A stretch of DNA of 27,081 nucleotides. Origin: RGIG8244 sp045592785. Its GTDB lineage: Bacteria > Verrucomicrobiota > Lentisphaeria > Victivallales > UBA1829. Location: NCBI GenBank assembly GCA_045592785.1, contig JAZNVL010000053.1, forward strand, positions 1-27,081, given 5' to 3'. A program made the translations under genes and the position numbers. A model generated the notes under the pieces. It did no database searches and was not told the origin of the DNA. It saw only the letters and a list, made by a program, of their open reading frames with translations. Numbering within the stretch: position 1 is the stretch's first letter; the number at the start of each line of letters is the position of its first letter. Shown piece by piece: positions 7,207 to 15,258 of this stretch.

Positions 7207-7247
7207 AAAACGGGACTGCCGCAGGCCTCCGGTCCTGCAACAGCCCC
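7205..7247 (-). terminator. Rho-independent terminator of the ceramidase-like gene
   Basis: Between two convergent genes, GGGACTG and GCAGG on the plus strand pair with CCTGC and CAGCCCC (one mismatch). Read on the minus strand, the hairpin is followed by a run of six T residues (7210–7205). It therefore terminates the gene at 7271–8623 and may slow plus-strand transcription from the DMT gene. Confidence 0.65.
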
Positions 7248-7270
7248 GATCTCTCACTCAAAATGCGTTT

Positions 7271-8623
7271 TTACTTCGCCAGTTCGATCCAGCCGGCAAT
7301 GAGTTTTTCCGCGGTATCCGTGGAATATCCGCTGGAACGGGGGGTATCTTCGTATCCGCCACGCCCGTAGTTCCAGGGGTTGGGGATGTAACCGCCGCCA
7401 TAACCGAAACCGCCGTTGCGGTTACCATGGGAGGTGACCAGACAGAGTTTGCCTTTGAACACGCCCTTGCGGACCTGCAATCCGATTTCCACAAAGGGTT
7501 CACTGGGCAGAGAAGCCAGCACAGCGGAATCCCCGAACATGAATCCGGTGAGCAGGAATTCGGGAACATTGGTATTGTTGGCAAGGCGGATCAGGTGACT
7601 TGCGAAATATTTGAGAGCGAAAGGCGTACCCTTTGCCAGGTCTTCACTGGTCAGGTCCTTGGCGGCACCGGCATTATCCACATCGATTTCGGGATATTTA
7701 TCCACGATGGCTTGTGCCGCTGCGATCTCGGCATCATCGATCTTACGGGGAGCGGTGACGACCTTGCGGGATTTGACCACGATACCGGAACCGGTGACAG
7801 GGGTAAGGGAATCCAGAGCGGCGAGAACCGTTTCTGCATAACCTTTACCGATCCGTTCGGGTTCGGCGTAACAGGTCTGATCCATATCGGTGGAGACGTC
7901 AAAGTGATTGATATTGCCGGATGCACCGATCATGGGAACGACCATGGCGCCGGGTGCCAGTTTCGGTTCGACAGCGCGACGGTAGAACCCGGGCCAGTCA
8001 GCGGAAACACCGCAGCCGCCGATGGTATCGGTGTGGTTGACGATGGACGTGATCAGCAGTTTGATCCCGTCGGCAGTTTTCACCGCCAGCATGGGGATCT
8101 CGGGGTCGATATCGCCTTCCGGACGCATGATGTCGGGGTTGAGCTTGCCGGGATTGGTGATGACGTGTCCCGCCTTCATCCAGTAACGACGGTTGAAGAT
8201 AAAACGGGCATCGGCAGCCATACCGCCGAAGAGTTCGCCATCCTGAATATTGTTCACGGCATCGGCAAGAGCTTCGGCAGCCCGGGCGGCGGCGAACTCG
8301 TTATACGCCTGGGAATTGGGCTGACCGTAGGTATCGGGCGCGGTGTGAGTGTGGGTGGCGGCGACCAGAAGATTGCTTTCATCGAACTGAGTCAAACCGG
8401 CTTTGGTGAGAGCTTCACGCACGGCACCGTAGAGCTTGTAGTTGATGGAGATGATGTCGAAATGCAAAATGGCGGAAAGTTTGTCGCCGTCTTTGAAAAC
8501 GACAGCGCGCACTTCCAGATCATCCAGCACATGATCCCATACACGTTTGTTGAAGTACCCGGCGAGGGAAATAGGTTCCTGCGGAGTAGTACATCTGCGA
8601 CCGATCCCGAATTGAATCTTCAT
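7271..8623 (-). CDS. neutral/alkaline non-lysosomal ceramidase-family hydrolase
   Basis: This 450-residue protein resembles the N-terminal catalytic domain of the neutral ceramidase family. Recognisable landmarks are DDLEVRAVVF near the start, AATHTHTAP with His91/His93 as candidate zinc ligands, an NHTDTIGG stretch in place of the usual NHP, GASGNINH, and a C-terminal GGYIPNPWNYGRGGYE motif. The family hydrolyses an amide bond in N-acyl sphingosine, but short bacterial members like this often lie among sugar genes and have unknown substrates. There is no signal peptide, so a cytoplasmic role is likely. The RBS AAGGAT precedes the ATG. It has its own promoter (8683–8710) and terminator (7205–7247), so it is a single-gene unit. 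The region around residues 400–430 is unusually rich in Gly, Asn and Tyr. Confidence 0.72.
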   Translation of the reverse strand: MKIQFGIGRRCTTPQEPISLAGYFNKRVWDHVLDDLEVRAVVFKDGDKLSAILHFDIISINYKLYGAVREALTKAGLTQFDESNLLVAATHTHTAPDTYGQPNSQAYNEFAAARAAEALADAVNNIQDGELFGGMAADARFIFNRRYWMKAGHVITNPGKLNPDIMRPEGDIDPEIPMLAVKTADGIKLLITSIVNHTDTIGGCGVSADWPGFYRRAVEPKLAPGAMVVPMIGASGNINHFDVSTDMDQTCYAEPERIGKGYAETVLAALDSLTPVTGSGIVVKSRKVVTAPRKIDDAEIAAAQAIVDKYPEIDVDNAGAAKDLTSEDLAKGTPFALKYFASHLIRLANNTNVPEFLLTGFMFGDSAVLASLPSEPFVEIGLQVRKGVFKGKLCLVTSHGNRNGGFGYGGGYIPNPWNYGRGGYEDTPRSSGYSTDTAEKLIAGWIELAK

Positions 8624-8682
8624 GATATAAAATCCTTTATGTTGTGTACCTTTTTGAAGATACAGGTTGTTTGAATGAAAGT

Positions 8683-8710
8683 AATATACACTGCTTTTTT
8701 ACGTTGTCAA
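8683..8710 (-). promoter_or_regulatory. promoter of the ceramidase-like gene
   Basis: On the minus strand, TTGACA (8710–8705) and TATATT (8688–8683) are separated by 16 bases, 60 bases upstream of the ATG. The -35 box overlaps the last codons of the upstream MATE gene. Confidence 0.75.
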
Positions 8711-10074
8711 GTCTCTGTTACCAGTTTTCTGCCAGTCCAGATGCCGGAAAGATAATAGATCAATCCGGGGATGGCTGTCCCGTAGGTCGCCAGTGAGAAT
8801 CCGAGGATAAATCCATAGAGTCCCATCTCACAGTAGATCCCCAGGAACCAGGAGAGAAAGATACGGAACACCACGCCGTCCAGCAGCGCAATGATGAGTC
8901 CGAAATTGGCATTGCCCACCCCCTGGATAAAGCCCTGTGTCCCACGCATGATGGCAAGCGCAGGGAATTGCCAGATGATGGCGGCGGCGAAGGTGGGGAC
9001 CAGTTCCATCACGCCCGGATCTTCCGTGAAAAAGGCAAACATGATCTCCGGAAAAAAAATCAGACAGAGCATGTAGATCACAAAAAGTCCGGTACAGCAC
9101 AGCCAGCTGATGCGTACACCGCGGCGTACCCGGTCGAAGTCCCGTGCGCCCATATTCTGGGCGACCACACTGGACACCGCAAAAGTCATCCCCTGGGAGA
9201 TCTTATTGACCAGGTCATCCAGCCGCACGCCCACACCGAAAGTGGCAGCCGCCAGATATCCCACGCTGTTGACCAGCGTATTCACATAGAGCATGGAAAC
9301 GTTGATGGCACAGCATTGCAATGCAAAGGGAACCCCGAGCCGGACCAGTCCTTTGAAGACTGCCGGATCCGGGATCAGGCTGCGCCATTTGAAATCGAAC
9401 CCGAATTCCTCTTTCCTGCGATAGAGGAAACAGACGGCATAGAGGAACGAGATCCCCTGCCCCAGGATCGTTGCCAGAGCCGCGCCCGCCACACCCATAC
9501 GGAATCCGGCGACAAAGAGGAAGTCCAGAAGAACATTCAGCACCGAAGCGATGGCAATAAACAGGAAAGGATGCCGTGCGTCGCCCATTCCGCGCAAGAC
9601 GGCAGAGACCATATTGTATCCGTAAGCGAAAATAACTCCACCGCTGCAAATGAGCATATAATCCATGGCATCGGCGAAGGCTTCCGGCGGTGTTTTCAGC
9701 AATTCCAGAAACGTACGGGAGAAGATGAGCCCCAGTACCGTCATCACCACACCCAGCGCAAGGATCACGCCGAACAGAGTCCCGATCGCACGGTTCAGAC
9801 GATGATGTTCCCCGCTGCCGATCAGCTGGGAAATGTAGACCTGTCCGCCCGTGGAAAAGCCGAGACACATCATGACGATGAACATAAACGCCTGACTGGA
9901 AATGGAGACGGCGGAAAGCCCGTGACTGCCCACATAGCGTCCGACGACTGCCATATCCACCAGGGAATACAAAACCTGCAATGCATTGGAAAGCATGAAA
10001 GGGACAGCAAAAAAGACCATGCGTTTGAGCAATGGTCCTTTGGTGAAATCCTGAACGATCTTTTTCTTTTTCAT
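8707..10074 (-). CDS. MATE-family efflux transporter
   Basis: This 455-residue inner-membrane protein has about twelve predicted helices in two homologous halves. The start carries the typical basic opening (MKKKKIVQDFTKGPLLKRMV), followed by FFAVPFMLSNALQVLYSLVD and MAVVGRYVGSHGLSAVSISS, which are hallmarks of the MATE branch. A second copy of the pattern starts near LVRLGVPFALQCCAINVSM. The family exports cationic drugs or metabolites in exchange for sodium or protons. Substrates cannot be told from the sequence. AAGGAT lies about 11 bases before the ATG. A promoter is placed at 10106–10134, between this gene and the AraC regulator upstream, so it can be transcribed alone or by read-through from araC. 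The length is normal. Confidence 0.88.
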   Translation of the reverse strand: MKKKKIVQDFTKGPLLKRMVFFAVPFMLSNALQVLYSLVDMAVVGRYVGSHGLSAVSISSQAFMFIVMMCLGFSTGGQVYISQLIGSGEHHRLNRAIGTLFGVILALGVVMTVLGLIFSRTFLELLKTPPEAFADAMDYMLICSGGVIFAYGYNMVSAVLRGMGDARHPFLFIAIASVLNVLLDFLFVAGFRMGVAGAALATILGQGISFLYAVCFLYRRKEEFGFDFKWRSLIPDPAVFKGLVRLGVPFALQCCAINVSMLYVNTLVNSVGYLAAATFGVGVRLDDLVNKISQGMTFAVSSVVAQNMGARDFDRVRRGVRISWLCCTGLFVIYMLCLIFFPEIMFAFFTEDPGVMELVPTFAAAIIWQFPALAIMRGTQGFIQGVGNANFGLIIALLDGVVFRIFLSWFLGIYCEMGLYGFILGFSLATYGTAIPGLIYYLSGIWTGRKLVTET

Positions 10075-10105
10075 TCTGCCGCATCATCCTTGTCAAGTGG
10101 CATAT

Positions 10106-10134
10106 AATATACACCGCCACCCGGGATTTGGCAA
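10106..10134 (-). promoter_or_regulatory. MATE gene promoter
   Basis: On the minus strand, TTGCCA (10134–10129) and TATATT (10111–10106) are separated by 17 bases, in the 67-base gap between the AraC gene and the MATE gene. The -35 box is weak. Confidence 0.45.
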
Positions 10135-10141
10135 ATGAAGT

Positions 10142-10987
10142 TCAGAACATTTTCGGTGTTTGCCGGTATTCTCCGGGGGAGACTCCGGTTTCCTGTTTGA
10201 ATTTCTGGTAGAAGTAATTGACCGTTTTGAAGCCGCAGAGTGCAGCGATCTCGCCGTGAGACATGGCGGTATTCTGCAACATTTGACATGCCCTGCGGAT
10301 CTGTTCCTGCAAACGGTACCGGGTCGGCGATACGGAAAAATGATATTCCCATTCACGGTAAAAAGTCCGGCGGCTGATACCATACTTTTTCAGCAGGTCA
10401 TCCAGGGGTACACCGGACCCCAATTCACCGGCGATGGAATAGATCTTGATACTGTTGCGGGAAAAAGTCTTTTCCTGCAACAGCACATGATCGGTGATGA
10501 TGGCAGTGAAAAGCTGGATGGCAAGCTGATCCAGCCGGTCCGCCGCGCCCGGGGCTTCCAGATCATTGAGTTCCTCCCGGATCTTTGTCACGATCGCAGA
10601 GGGCATCGCATCAAAATAAAAATACAGTTCGTCGTGAAGTGTATCCCGGAAGAGCTGAAGAAACTTTTCATAACATTCCGGCGGATAAGAGAAAAACAGT
10701 TCGTCGTGATACGTCGTCCGGATGGACTGGATCGTTGTCCCGGGCTTCAGAATGGCGAACGAGAATTTTTTGGAGTCCGGCACCCGGATCGTATGCCGGG
10801 TTCCGTTGACCACCGCCTCCATAACGGAGTCTTCCCAGTTTGCGGAAATGCAGACGTAGCAATTCTCCAGGACGGCATTATGGTGCTCATGATAATGATG
10901 AGGCATCCATCCCAGCGTAGCGATCCGGTATGGGAATTGAAAGAGCCGTTTTTTACCCCACAATGTGTAAAGTTTGGTTTCCAGCAC
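10142..10987 (-). CDS. AraC/XylS-family transcription regulator
   Basis: This 281-residue regulator starts at GTG 10987, with AAGGAG 9 bases upstream. The C-terminal ~95 residues hold the two helix-turn-helix motifs of the family. The first is around residues 193–213 (DDLLKKYGISRRTFYREW). The second is around 242–263 (SHGEIAALCGFKTVNYFYQK), followed by the family signature FKQETGVSPGEYRQ. The N-terminal ~130 residues presumably sense a ligand; they contain a His cluster (HHYHEHH, 30–36) and look cupin-like, although the match is weak. It lies 72 bases downstream of a GH39-like glycosidase on the same strand. This suggests it controls that gene, and perhaps the divergent Gfo/Idh–aldolase pair, in response to a sugar. 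It has its own promoter (11014–11041). Confidence 0.85.
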   Translation of the reverse strand: MLETKLYTLWGKKRLFQFPYRIATLGWMPHHYHEHHNAVLENCYVCISANWEDSVMEAVVNGTRHTIRVPDSKKFSFAILKPGTTIQSIRTTYHDELFFSYPPECYEKFLQLFRDTLHDELYFYFDAMPSAIVTKIREELNDLEAPGAADRLDQLAIQLFTAIITDHVLLQEKTFSRNSIKIYSIAGELGSGVPLDDLLKKYGISRRTFYREWEYHFSVSPTRYRLQEQIRRACQMLQNTAMSHGEIAALCGFKTVNYFYQKFKQETGVSPGEYRQTPKMF

Positions 10988-11013
10988 GACAGGTTACTCC
11001 TTGTATTGTCACC

Positions 11014-11041
11014 AATATACTCACTCTTTCGTAAAAAACAA
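11014..11041 (-). promoter_or_regulatory. AraC gene promoter
   Basis: On the minus strand, TTGTTT (11041–11036) and TATATT (11019–11014) are separated by 16 bases. A perfect TTGACA also occurs at 11051–11046, but its 26-base spacing to this -10 is too long. The promoter lies in the short gap after the GH39 gene. Confidence 0.5.
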
Positions 11042-11059
11042 GCTCTGTCAAGAGATAAA

Positions 11060-12424
11060 TCACTCAAAAGTGACGTAGAATGCAACGCATCCGGGGCCGT
11101 TTTTGATCAGGGTGAGATTGTGTCCATCCCAAAGGACCTGCGCCGGAGTACGGTCATTCTTTTCATCCATCATGAAAGCGGAAACACGTTTCGCGTGTTC
11201 CATCCCGTTGATTTCCAGGTCGATGGTGACATCATTACCGCAATAATCCGTCACAAGGAGACGTCCGCCGGTCCCGTCATCCGCCAGCCCGCCCAGAAGA
11301 TAGACGGTCTTTTTCCGCTGAATGTTTTCCGTTGCCACACGGTTGGAGACTTCTGCGATGAGGTTCCCGAACATCTTCATGCCGAAGGAACACTTGTTTT
11401 CCCGCATGTTGGTATCGCGGAAGGAGAAACTGCCGCCCACATAGGAGGAACCGTAATAAAACGCGCTGTCAAGGGGCTGATCCTGCCATCCGGTAAGGAC
11501 TGCCAGGTTGAAGCAGGCAGAGGTGATCCCGGTGGAACGGTTCAGTGCGTTGATCTTCTGTTCGGGGGTGACGTCACCGCCCTGCACGCCGTCCCAGGAA
11601 GCCATATAATGCCATTCATTGATACAGAGTTCCATTTCGGTGAACCCGAGTTCATCCACGAATTCACGCATGCCGATGGGCTGCTGGATCAGGCTTTCCG
11701 CTTCGCCGGAATAAGAATGCCAGGAGAAGAAGTCGGGTTTCACGCCGGCTTCTTTGCAAGCCATCAGGAAGGGTTTGATGCGCGCGCCATCGGGTCTTGT
11801 GATGGCGGGACCACCGATTTTAAGTTCGGGGAACTCGCTTTTCAGCCGTTTGAAAATGGTGATGAAGAGACGGTAGAATTCTTCCTGCGTCCCTGCCCAG
11901 CACGGCGCACCCAGGTCCGGCTCATTCCAGATTTCCCAATACTGCATCTGTTCTTTGTATTCAAACCCGTTCGCCCAGCCGCGGGTATAGTGACGGACGA
12001 TCCCGGCACAGGCTTCGGCGTATTTGTCAAAGTCCTCGGGAACGAGGGTATTGAAATGATTCTGTTTGGTGCTGGAAGTATGTTCGATACTGGTACCGAG
12101 ACGGTAGAAGATCTTCATATTGCAGTCCAATGCCTGTTTGATCATGGCATCGGTGGGACCGAAAACGTAGTTCTTCGGATCGGTGGCATCCAGATGCAGC
12201 AGCGGGAAGACGAAGTGGGTATCAACCATGCGCTGTCCATTGTTCCAGAGAGCCCAGTCATGCGTACGGGTACTCTGGAAATTCAGTTTCAGGAACTCGT
12301 CGTCATAATTCTGATAACGGCGACTGGAAAGAATGGGGGCACTGTTGCTGCCGTGCAGTTCCTTGTTGATCTTGCCGATGGTCTTGTTGAAATCGACACG
12401 TCCTGCGGTATAAAGTTTTGCCAT
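11060..12424 (-). CDS. GH39-like glycoside hydrolase (beta-xylosidase/iduronidase type)
   Basis: This 454-residue enzyme has clan GH-A features. QYWEIWNEPDL carries the likely acid/base Glu168 after Asn-Glu-Pro, and MELCINEWH carries the likely nucleophile Glu270. An FFSWHSYSG strand near residue 235 and a C-terminal beta-sandwich also fit GH39. The start is the ATG at 12424, with AAGGAG 8 bases upstream; the frame is open to 12490 but that upstream part lacks an RBS. GH39 includes beta-xylosidases, alpha-L-iduronidases and other exo-glycosidases, and the substrate here is open. It has no signal peptide, so it is cytoplasmic. It is divergent from a dehydrogenase/aldolase pair and followed by an AraC regulator, which fits an inducible catabolic unit for one sugar. 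Confidence 0.78.
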   Translation of the reverse strand: MAKLYTAGRVDFNKTIGKINKELHGSNSAPILSSRRYQNYDDEFLKLNFQSTRTHDWALWNNGQRMVDTHFVFPLLHLDATDPKNYVFGPTDAMIKQALDCNMKIFYRLGTSIEHTSSTKQNHFNTLVPEDFDKYAEACAGIVRHYTRGWANGFEYKEQMQYWEIWNEPDLGAPCWAGTQEEFYRLFITIFKRLKSEFPELKIGGPAITRPDGARIKPFLMACKEAGVKPDFFSWHSYSGEAESLIQQPIGMREFVDELGFTEMELCINEWHYMASWDGVQGGDVTPEQKINALNRSTGITSACFNLAVLTGWQDQPLDSAFYYGSSYVGGSFSFRDTNMRENKCSFGMKMFGNLIAEVSNRVATENIQRKKTVYLLGGLADDGTGGRLLVTDYCGNDVTIDLEINGMEHAKRVSAFMMDEKNDRTPAQVLWDGHNLTLIKNGPGCVAFYVTFE

Positions 12425-12492
12425 AAAAATGACTCCTTCTATTGCGTTTGTTTTTATTTTCTGCGCTGTTCTGTCGCAGTATCCAACCACTT

Positions 12493-12520
12493 ACAATAAT
12501 CATTGCAGGGTATTTTTCAA
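12493..12520 (-). promoter_or_regulatory. GH39 gene promoter
   Basis: On the minus strand, TTGAAA (12520–12515) and TATTGT (12498–12493) are separated by 16 bases, giving a leader of about 60 bases before the ATG at 12424. Confidence 0.5.
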
Positions 12521-12613
12521 TCTTTTTTTTTGCCATTTTTATTCGTTTTTGTGCCAAAAAAAACAAGCACAGAAATAATTTGATAAATATTTAATAAAAC
12601 TTTGTTTCCGGAC

Positions 12614-12642
12614 TTGCAAATGCAAAAAAGGAGGCTTATATT
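12614..12642 (+). promoter_or_regulatory. promoter of the Gfo/Idh–aldolase pair
   Basis: TTGCAA (12614–12619) and TATATT (12637–12642) are separated by 17 bases, 40 bases upstream of the ATG at 12683. Confidence 0.5.
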
Positions 12643-12682
12643 ACCGTAACATTGTATTAGTCTTGCTATCAAGGAACTTATT

Positions 12683-13624
12683 ATGCAGCTTATAAAAGAT
12701 GTGAACCGGATCCGGATCGGGATCATCGGAATGACAGAAGGCAATGGTCACCCCTACTCCTGGAGTGCCATGTTCAATCGGTACGACAAGGAACGCATGA
12801 CCGCGGAATGTCCCTTCCCCGTCATCCCGGTTTACCTCAACAAGGAAGACTACGACACCATGGGTATCCCCGGGGCGAAGATCGAAGTCATTTACTGCAA
12901 CGACCGCAAGGATGCGGAACATGTGGCGCAGTGTTCACTGATCCCGGAGATCGTGGAGAAACCGGAAGATATGATCGGGAAAGTGGATGCGGTGATCATC
13001 GCCACGGATATCGGCAGCGAACATGTGGAACGTGCGAAACCGTTTATCGAAGCCGGGATCCCGTTATTCATCGACAAGCCGTTATGTGACAACCGGGAAG
13101 ACCTGGAATTTTTCAAAAACGCCATCGCCAACGGAGCGAAGATCATTTCCTCCAGCAGTTTGCGTTACTGTAAGGAATTCGCGCCTTACCTCAACGGACA
13201 TTTTCACGAAGTGGGCAAGCCCCGTCTCATCACTTATTCCATGCCGAAGAAATGGGAAACGTACGGAATCCATGCACTGGAAGCGGTGTTTGCGCTGACC
13301 GGGCCGGGTTTCATCAGCATCCGCAATACGGGCAGTGACCGCCGCAATATCATCCATCTCAAACACAAAAATGAGTTTGACGTCATCATTTCCAATATTT
13401 ACGATTGCAGCGGTGCGCCGCTGACCATCCAGGGAACGGGCGGAACAGTACAGATCAATGTCCATGACTCGTACTATGCGTTCCGGACCCAGCTGGTCAA
13501 GTTTGTGGAGTATCTCCGTACGGGCGAGCCTCCGGTCCCCTTCAGCCATACAGAGGAATTGATGCGTCTTGTGATCGGCGGGATCGAAAGTCGCGCCAAT
13601 GACGGAAAAGAAATCATGATCTGA
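12683..13624 (+). CDS. Gfo/Idh/MocA-family NAD(P)-dependent oxidoreductase
   Basis: This 313-residue protein has an N-terminal Rossmann fold beginning RIRIGIIGMTEGNGHPYSW. The family motif corresponding to EKP is DKP at 131–133 (LFIDKPL), followed by a C-terminal substrate domain. Such enzymes oxidise or reduce a sugar, inositol or sugar acid using NAD(P). The nucleotide loop is unusual: instead of a compact GxGxxG it runs G-M-T-E-G-N-G-H-P-Y-S-W. This variant is seen in a subgroup of the family of uncertain substrate. AAGGA lies just before the ATG. The HpcH/HpaI-type aldolase follows after 16 bases, and both end at the terminator at 14452–14488. With the divergent GH39 gene, a route of sugar release, oxidation and carbon–carbon cleavage is likely, but a dehydratase is missing here. 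Confidence 0.82.
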   Translation: MQLIKDVNRIRIGIIGMTEGNGHPYSWSAMFNRYDKERMTAECPFPVIPVYLNKEDYDTMGIPGAKIEVIYCNDRKDAEHVAQCSLIPEIVEKPEDMIGKVDAVIIATDIGSEHVERAKPFIEAGIPLFIDKPLCDNREDLEFFKNAIANGAKIISSSSLRYCKEFAPYLNGHFHEVGKPRLITYSMPKKWETYGIHALEAVFALTGPGFISIRNTGSDRRNIIHLKHKNEFDVIISNIYDCSGAPLTIQGTGGTVQINVHDSYYAFRTQLVKFVEYLRTGEPPVPFSHTEELMRLVIGGIESRANDGKEIMI

Positions 13625-13640
13625 ACGAAAGGAATCACCC

Positions 13641-14417
13641 ATGATAACACCACGCAAATCCCGGATACTGGAAAAGATCCGTGCAGGAAAGAAAGCAATC
13701 TCCTATAAAGTCAATCTGGGTTGTCCCCGTGCAGTTGAAATCGCCGCACAAGCCGGATTCGACGGTGTTTGGATCTGTCAGGAACATGTTCCCACGGATC
13801 AGAGTACCATGTGCAATCAAATCCTGGCGGCAAAGGCATACGATTGCGACTGCATCGTCCGCGTGGCAAAGGGATGTTACAGTGATTACATCCGCCCGTT
13901 GGAAGCGGATGCCTCCGGCATTATGATCCCCCACCTCATGAGTTTGGAAGAAGCAAAAGAGATCGTCCATACGGTCCGCTTTCAACCGCTGGGACTGCGT
14001 CCCGTGGATGGCGGCAATGCAGACGGCTTGTACTGCAAGTTCGATTTCAAGGAATACATCAAGTTCATGAATGAAAACCGTCTTGTGATCGTCCAGATCG
14101 AAGACCCGGAACCCTTGTCACAGCTGGATGAGATATGCAAACTGCCGGGGATCGACATGATCTTCTTCGGCCCCGGAGACTTCAGTCACGCCATCGGGCA
14201 TCCGGCGGAATTCGATCATCCGGAGATCCACCGTGTCCGCAAACTTGTGGTGGAGACAGCGCACAAATACGGAAAATTCGCAGGCACGGTCTCCGTGCCT
14301 TCGTTGAAACAGTGTTATCTGGAAGGATATGACTATGTAAACTGCGGAGCGGATGTAGCCGCGATCGGCGCGAACTGCGATACCATTTTGAAGAACTACG
14401 AAGACGCAATTTCGTAA
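13641..14417 (+). CDS. HpcH/HpaI-family aldolase
   Basis: This 258-residue class II aldolase family member would cleave (or form) a 2-keto-3-deoxy acid into pyruvate and an aldehyde. Family features seen are GFDGVWICQEH with His49 as candidate base, VRV (Arg74), QIED with metal ligand Glu154, and FFGPGDFSHAIG with metal ligand Asp180. The usual glycine–arginine–glycine segment after PxG is altered to LGLRPVDGG, and His rather than the usual hydrophobic residue follows some core strands. The exact substrate is therefore uncertain; 2-keto-3-deoxy-rhamnonate or -glucarate-type acids are possible. AAAGGAA lies before the ATG. It is the second gene of a two-gene unit with the Gfo/Idh dehydrogenase. 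Confidence 0.82.
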   Translation: MITPRKSRILEKIRAGKKAISYKVNLGCPRAVEIAAQAGFDGVWICQEHVPTDQSTMCNQILAAKAYDCDCIVRVAKGCYSDYIRPLEADASGIMIPHLMSLEEAKEIVHTVRFQPLGLRPVDGGNADGLYCKFDFKEYIKFMNENRLVIVQIEDPEPLSQLDEICKLPGIDMIFFGPGDFSHAIGHPAEFDHPEIHRVRKLVVETAHKYGKFAGTVSVPSLKQCYLEGYDYVNCGADVAAIGANCDTILKNYEDAIS

Positions 14418-14451
14418 CATAAAACCGGATCCGGTCTTATATCCGAAGTGA

Positions 14452-14488
14452 CTGCTGCAGAGTATCGGGCTTTGCAGCAGTTTTTTTT
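14452..14488 (+). terminator. Rho-independent terminator after the aldolase gene
   Basis: CTGCTGCA pairs with TGCAGCAG around a 13-base loop, and eight T residues follow directly (14481–14488). It closes the Gfo/Idh–aldolase unit and insulates the V-ATPase promoter downstream. Confidence 0.88.
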
Positions 14489-14561
14489 CTGCCCGCAAAA
14501 TTATTTTTGATGATCCCGCGTTTTTTCAAAAATATTTTTTGTTTTTTTTGTGTTAAAAAAC

Positions 14562-14589
14562 TTGATATTTTCAAAAAAATGGGTATAGT
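14562..14589 (+). promoter_or_regulatory. V-ATPase operon promoter
   Basis: TTGATA (14562–14567) and TATAGT (14584–14589) are separated by 16 bases. T-rich tracts lie directly upstream (14521–14550), like an UP element. The first gene starts at 14641. Confidence 0.7.
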
Positions 14590-14640
14590 AGCCCTTATAT
14601 TTAAGTATTATCAACACCAACAAGAGAACGGAGCAGCCCC

Positions 14641-15240
14641 ATGGCAGAAGATTTACAGGGATTACTGGACCGCATCCAGGAAGACGGATTGCGGAAATCC
14701 GAAGAAGAACGTAACCGCATCATTGCCGATGCCGAAGCAAAAGCAGCCAGGATCATCGCCGATGCAAAAGCAAAAGCCGACGATTATCAGAAAGCCGCCG
14801 AAGAAGCCGCAAAAGCATTGGAGATCAAAGCCGCTGATACCATCCGGCAGAGTGCGCGGGATATCCAGATCGCTCTCAAAAGCGAAATGCAGGAACGGCT
14901 CCGCAATGTGGTCAAGGGGTGCGCCGGACAGGCTCTCTCCCCCGAAATGATGGCTGGTCTCATCCTGGAAATGGCGCGTTCCTACGCCGCCAATCCCGCC
15001 GATAAGATCGAAGTCCTGCTCCCTACGGCTTCCGTGAAATATCTTTCCGACGGGATCCTTGCCGGGTTGGGCGAAGATCTGCGGAACCGTACCACGATCC
15101 TGGGCGAAAATGAAATGAACGGCGGACTCCAGATCGGATTCCGTGACGGTGATGTGTTTCTGGATTTCTCCGATGAAGCACTGGCTGACATCATCTGTGC
15201 ATACGCCGGACCGAAACTTTCCGCCATCCTGAAGGGTTGA
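14641..15240 (+). CDS. atpE: V-type ATP synthase subunit E (peripheral stalk)
   Basis: This 199-residue protein has the classic subunit E layout. A long charged coiled coil covers residues ~5–85, with repeated IIADAEAKA/IIADAKAKA units, and a mixed alpha/beta C-terminal domain ends in the AGPKLSAILKG region. Subunit E forms the peripheral stalk that holds the A3B3 head against the membrane part. The ATG has CGGAG about 8 bases upstream. It is the first gene of a seven-gene operon. The usual stalk partner (subunit G/H) is not encoded next to it. Confidence 0.85.
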   Translation: MAEDLQGLLDRIQEDGLRKSEEERNRIIADAEAKAARIIADAKAKADDYQKAAEEAAKALEIKAADTIRQSARDIQIALKSEMQERLRNVVKGCAGQALSPEMMAGLILEMARSYAANPADKIEVLLPTASVKYLSDGILAGLGEDLRNRTTILGENEMNGGLQIGFRDGDVFLDFSDEALADIICAYAGPKLSAILKG

Positions 15241-15258
15241 CGAACGCAGGAGAATAAC

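Larger units (their letters stand above)
12425..12682 (+). other. AT-rich divergent intergenic region
   Basis: These 258 bases separate the GH39-like gene (minus) from the Gfo/Idh gene (plus). They hold both promoters, several phased A/T tracts, and an imperfect inverted pair. In the pair, T8-GGCA and TGGCA8 arms on the minus strand (about 12524–12567) flank a 15-base spacer. A palindromic AAATATTT core lies near 12590. The tracts suggest bent DNA and possible binding sites for the nearby AraC protein. No small ORF with an RBS was seen. Confidence 0.5.

Noticed and set aside
7427..8674. A 415-codon plus-strand frame over the ceramidase-like gene
   Set aside because: Its Gly/Asp/Ile-repetitive translation is the mirror of the real gene, and it has no start signal.
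10160..12499. A 779-codon open frame on the plus strand, antisense to the AraC and GH39 genes
   Set aside because: It covers two well-supported genes in the opposite strand and their gap, has no RBS or recognisable domain, and is low-complexity in His, Gly and Asp. It results from rare use of TTA, CTA and TCA codons in the real genes.
12524..12567. An imperfect inverted repeat (T8-GGCA / TGGCA8) as a defined operator
   Set aside because: The arms are mostly homopolymer and carry a mismatch. Such pairs are common in AT-rich gaps, so it is only mentioned within the intergenic entry.
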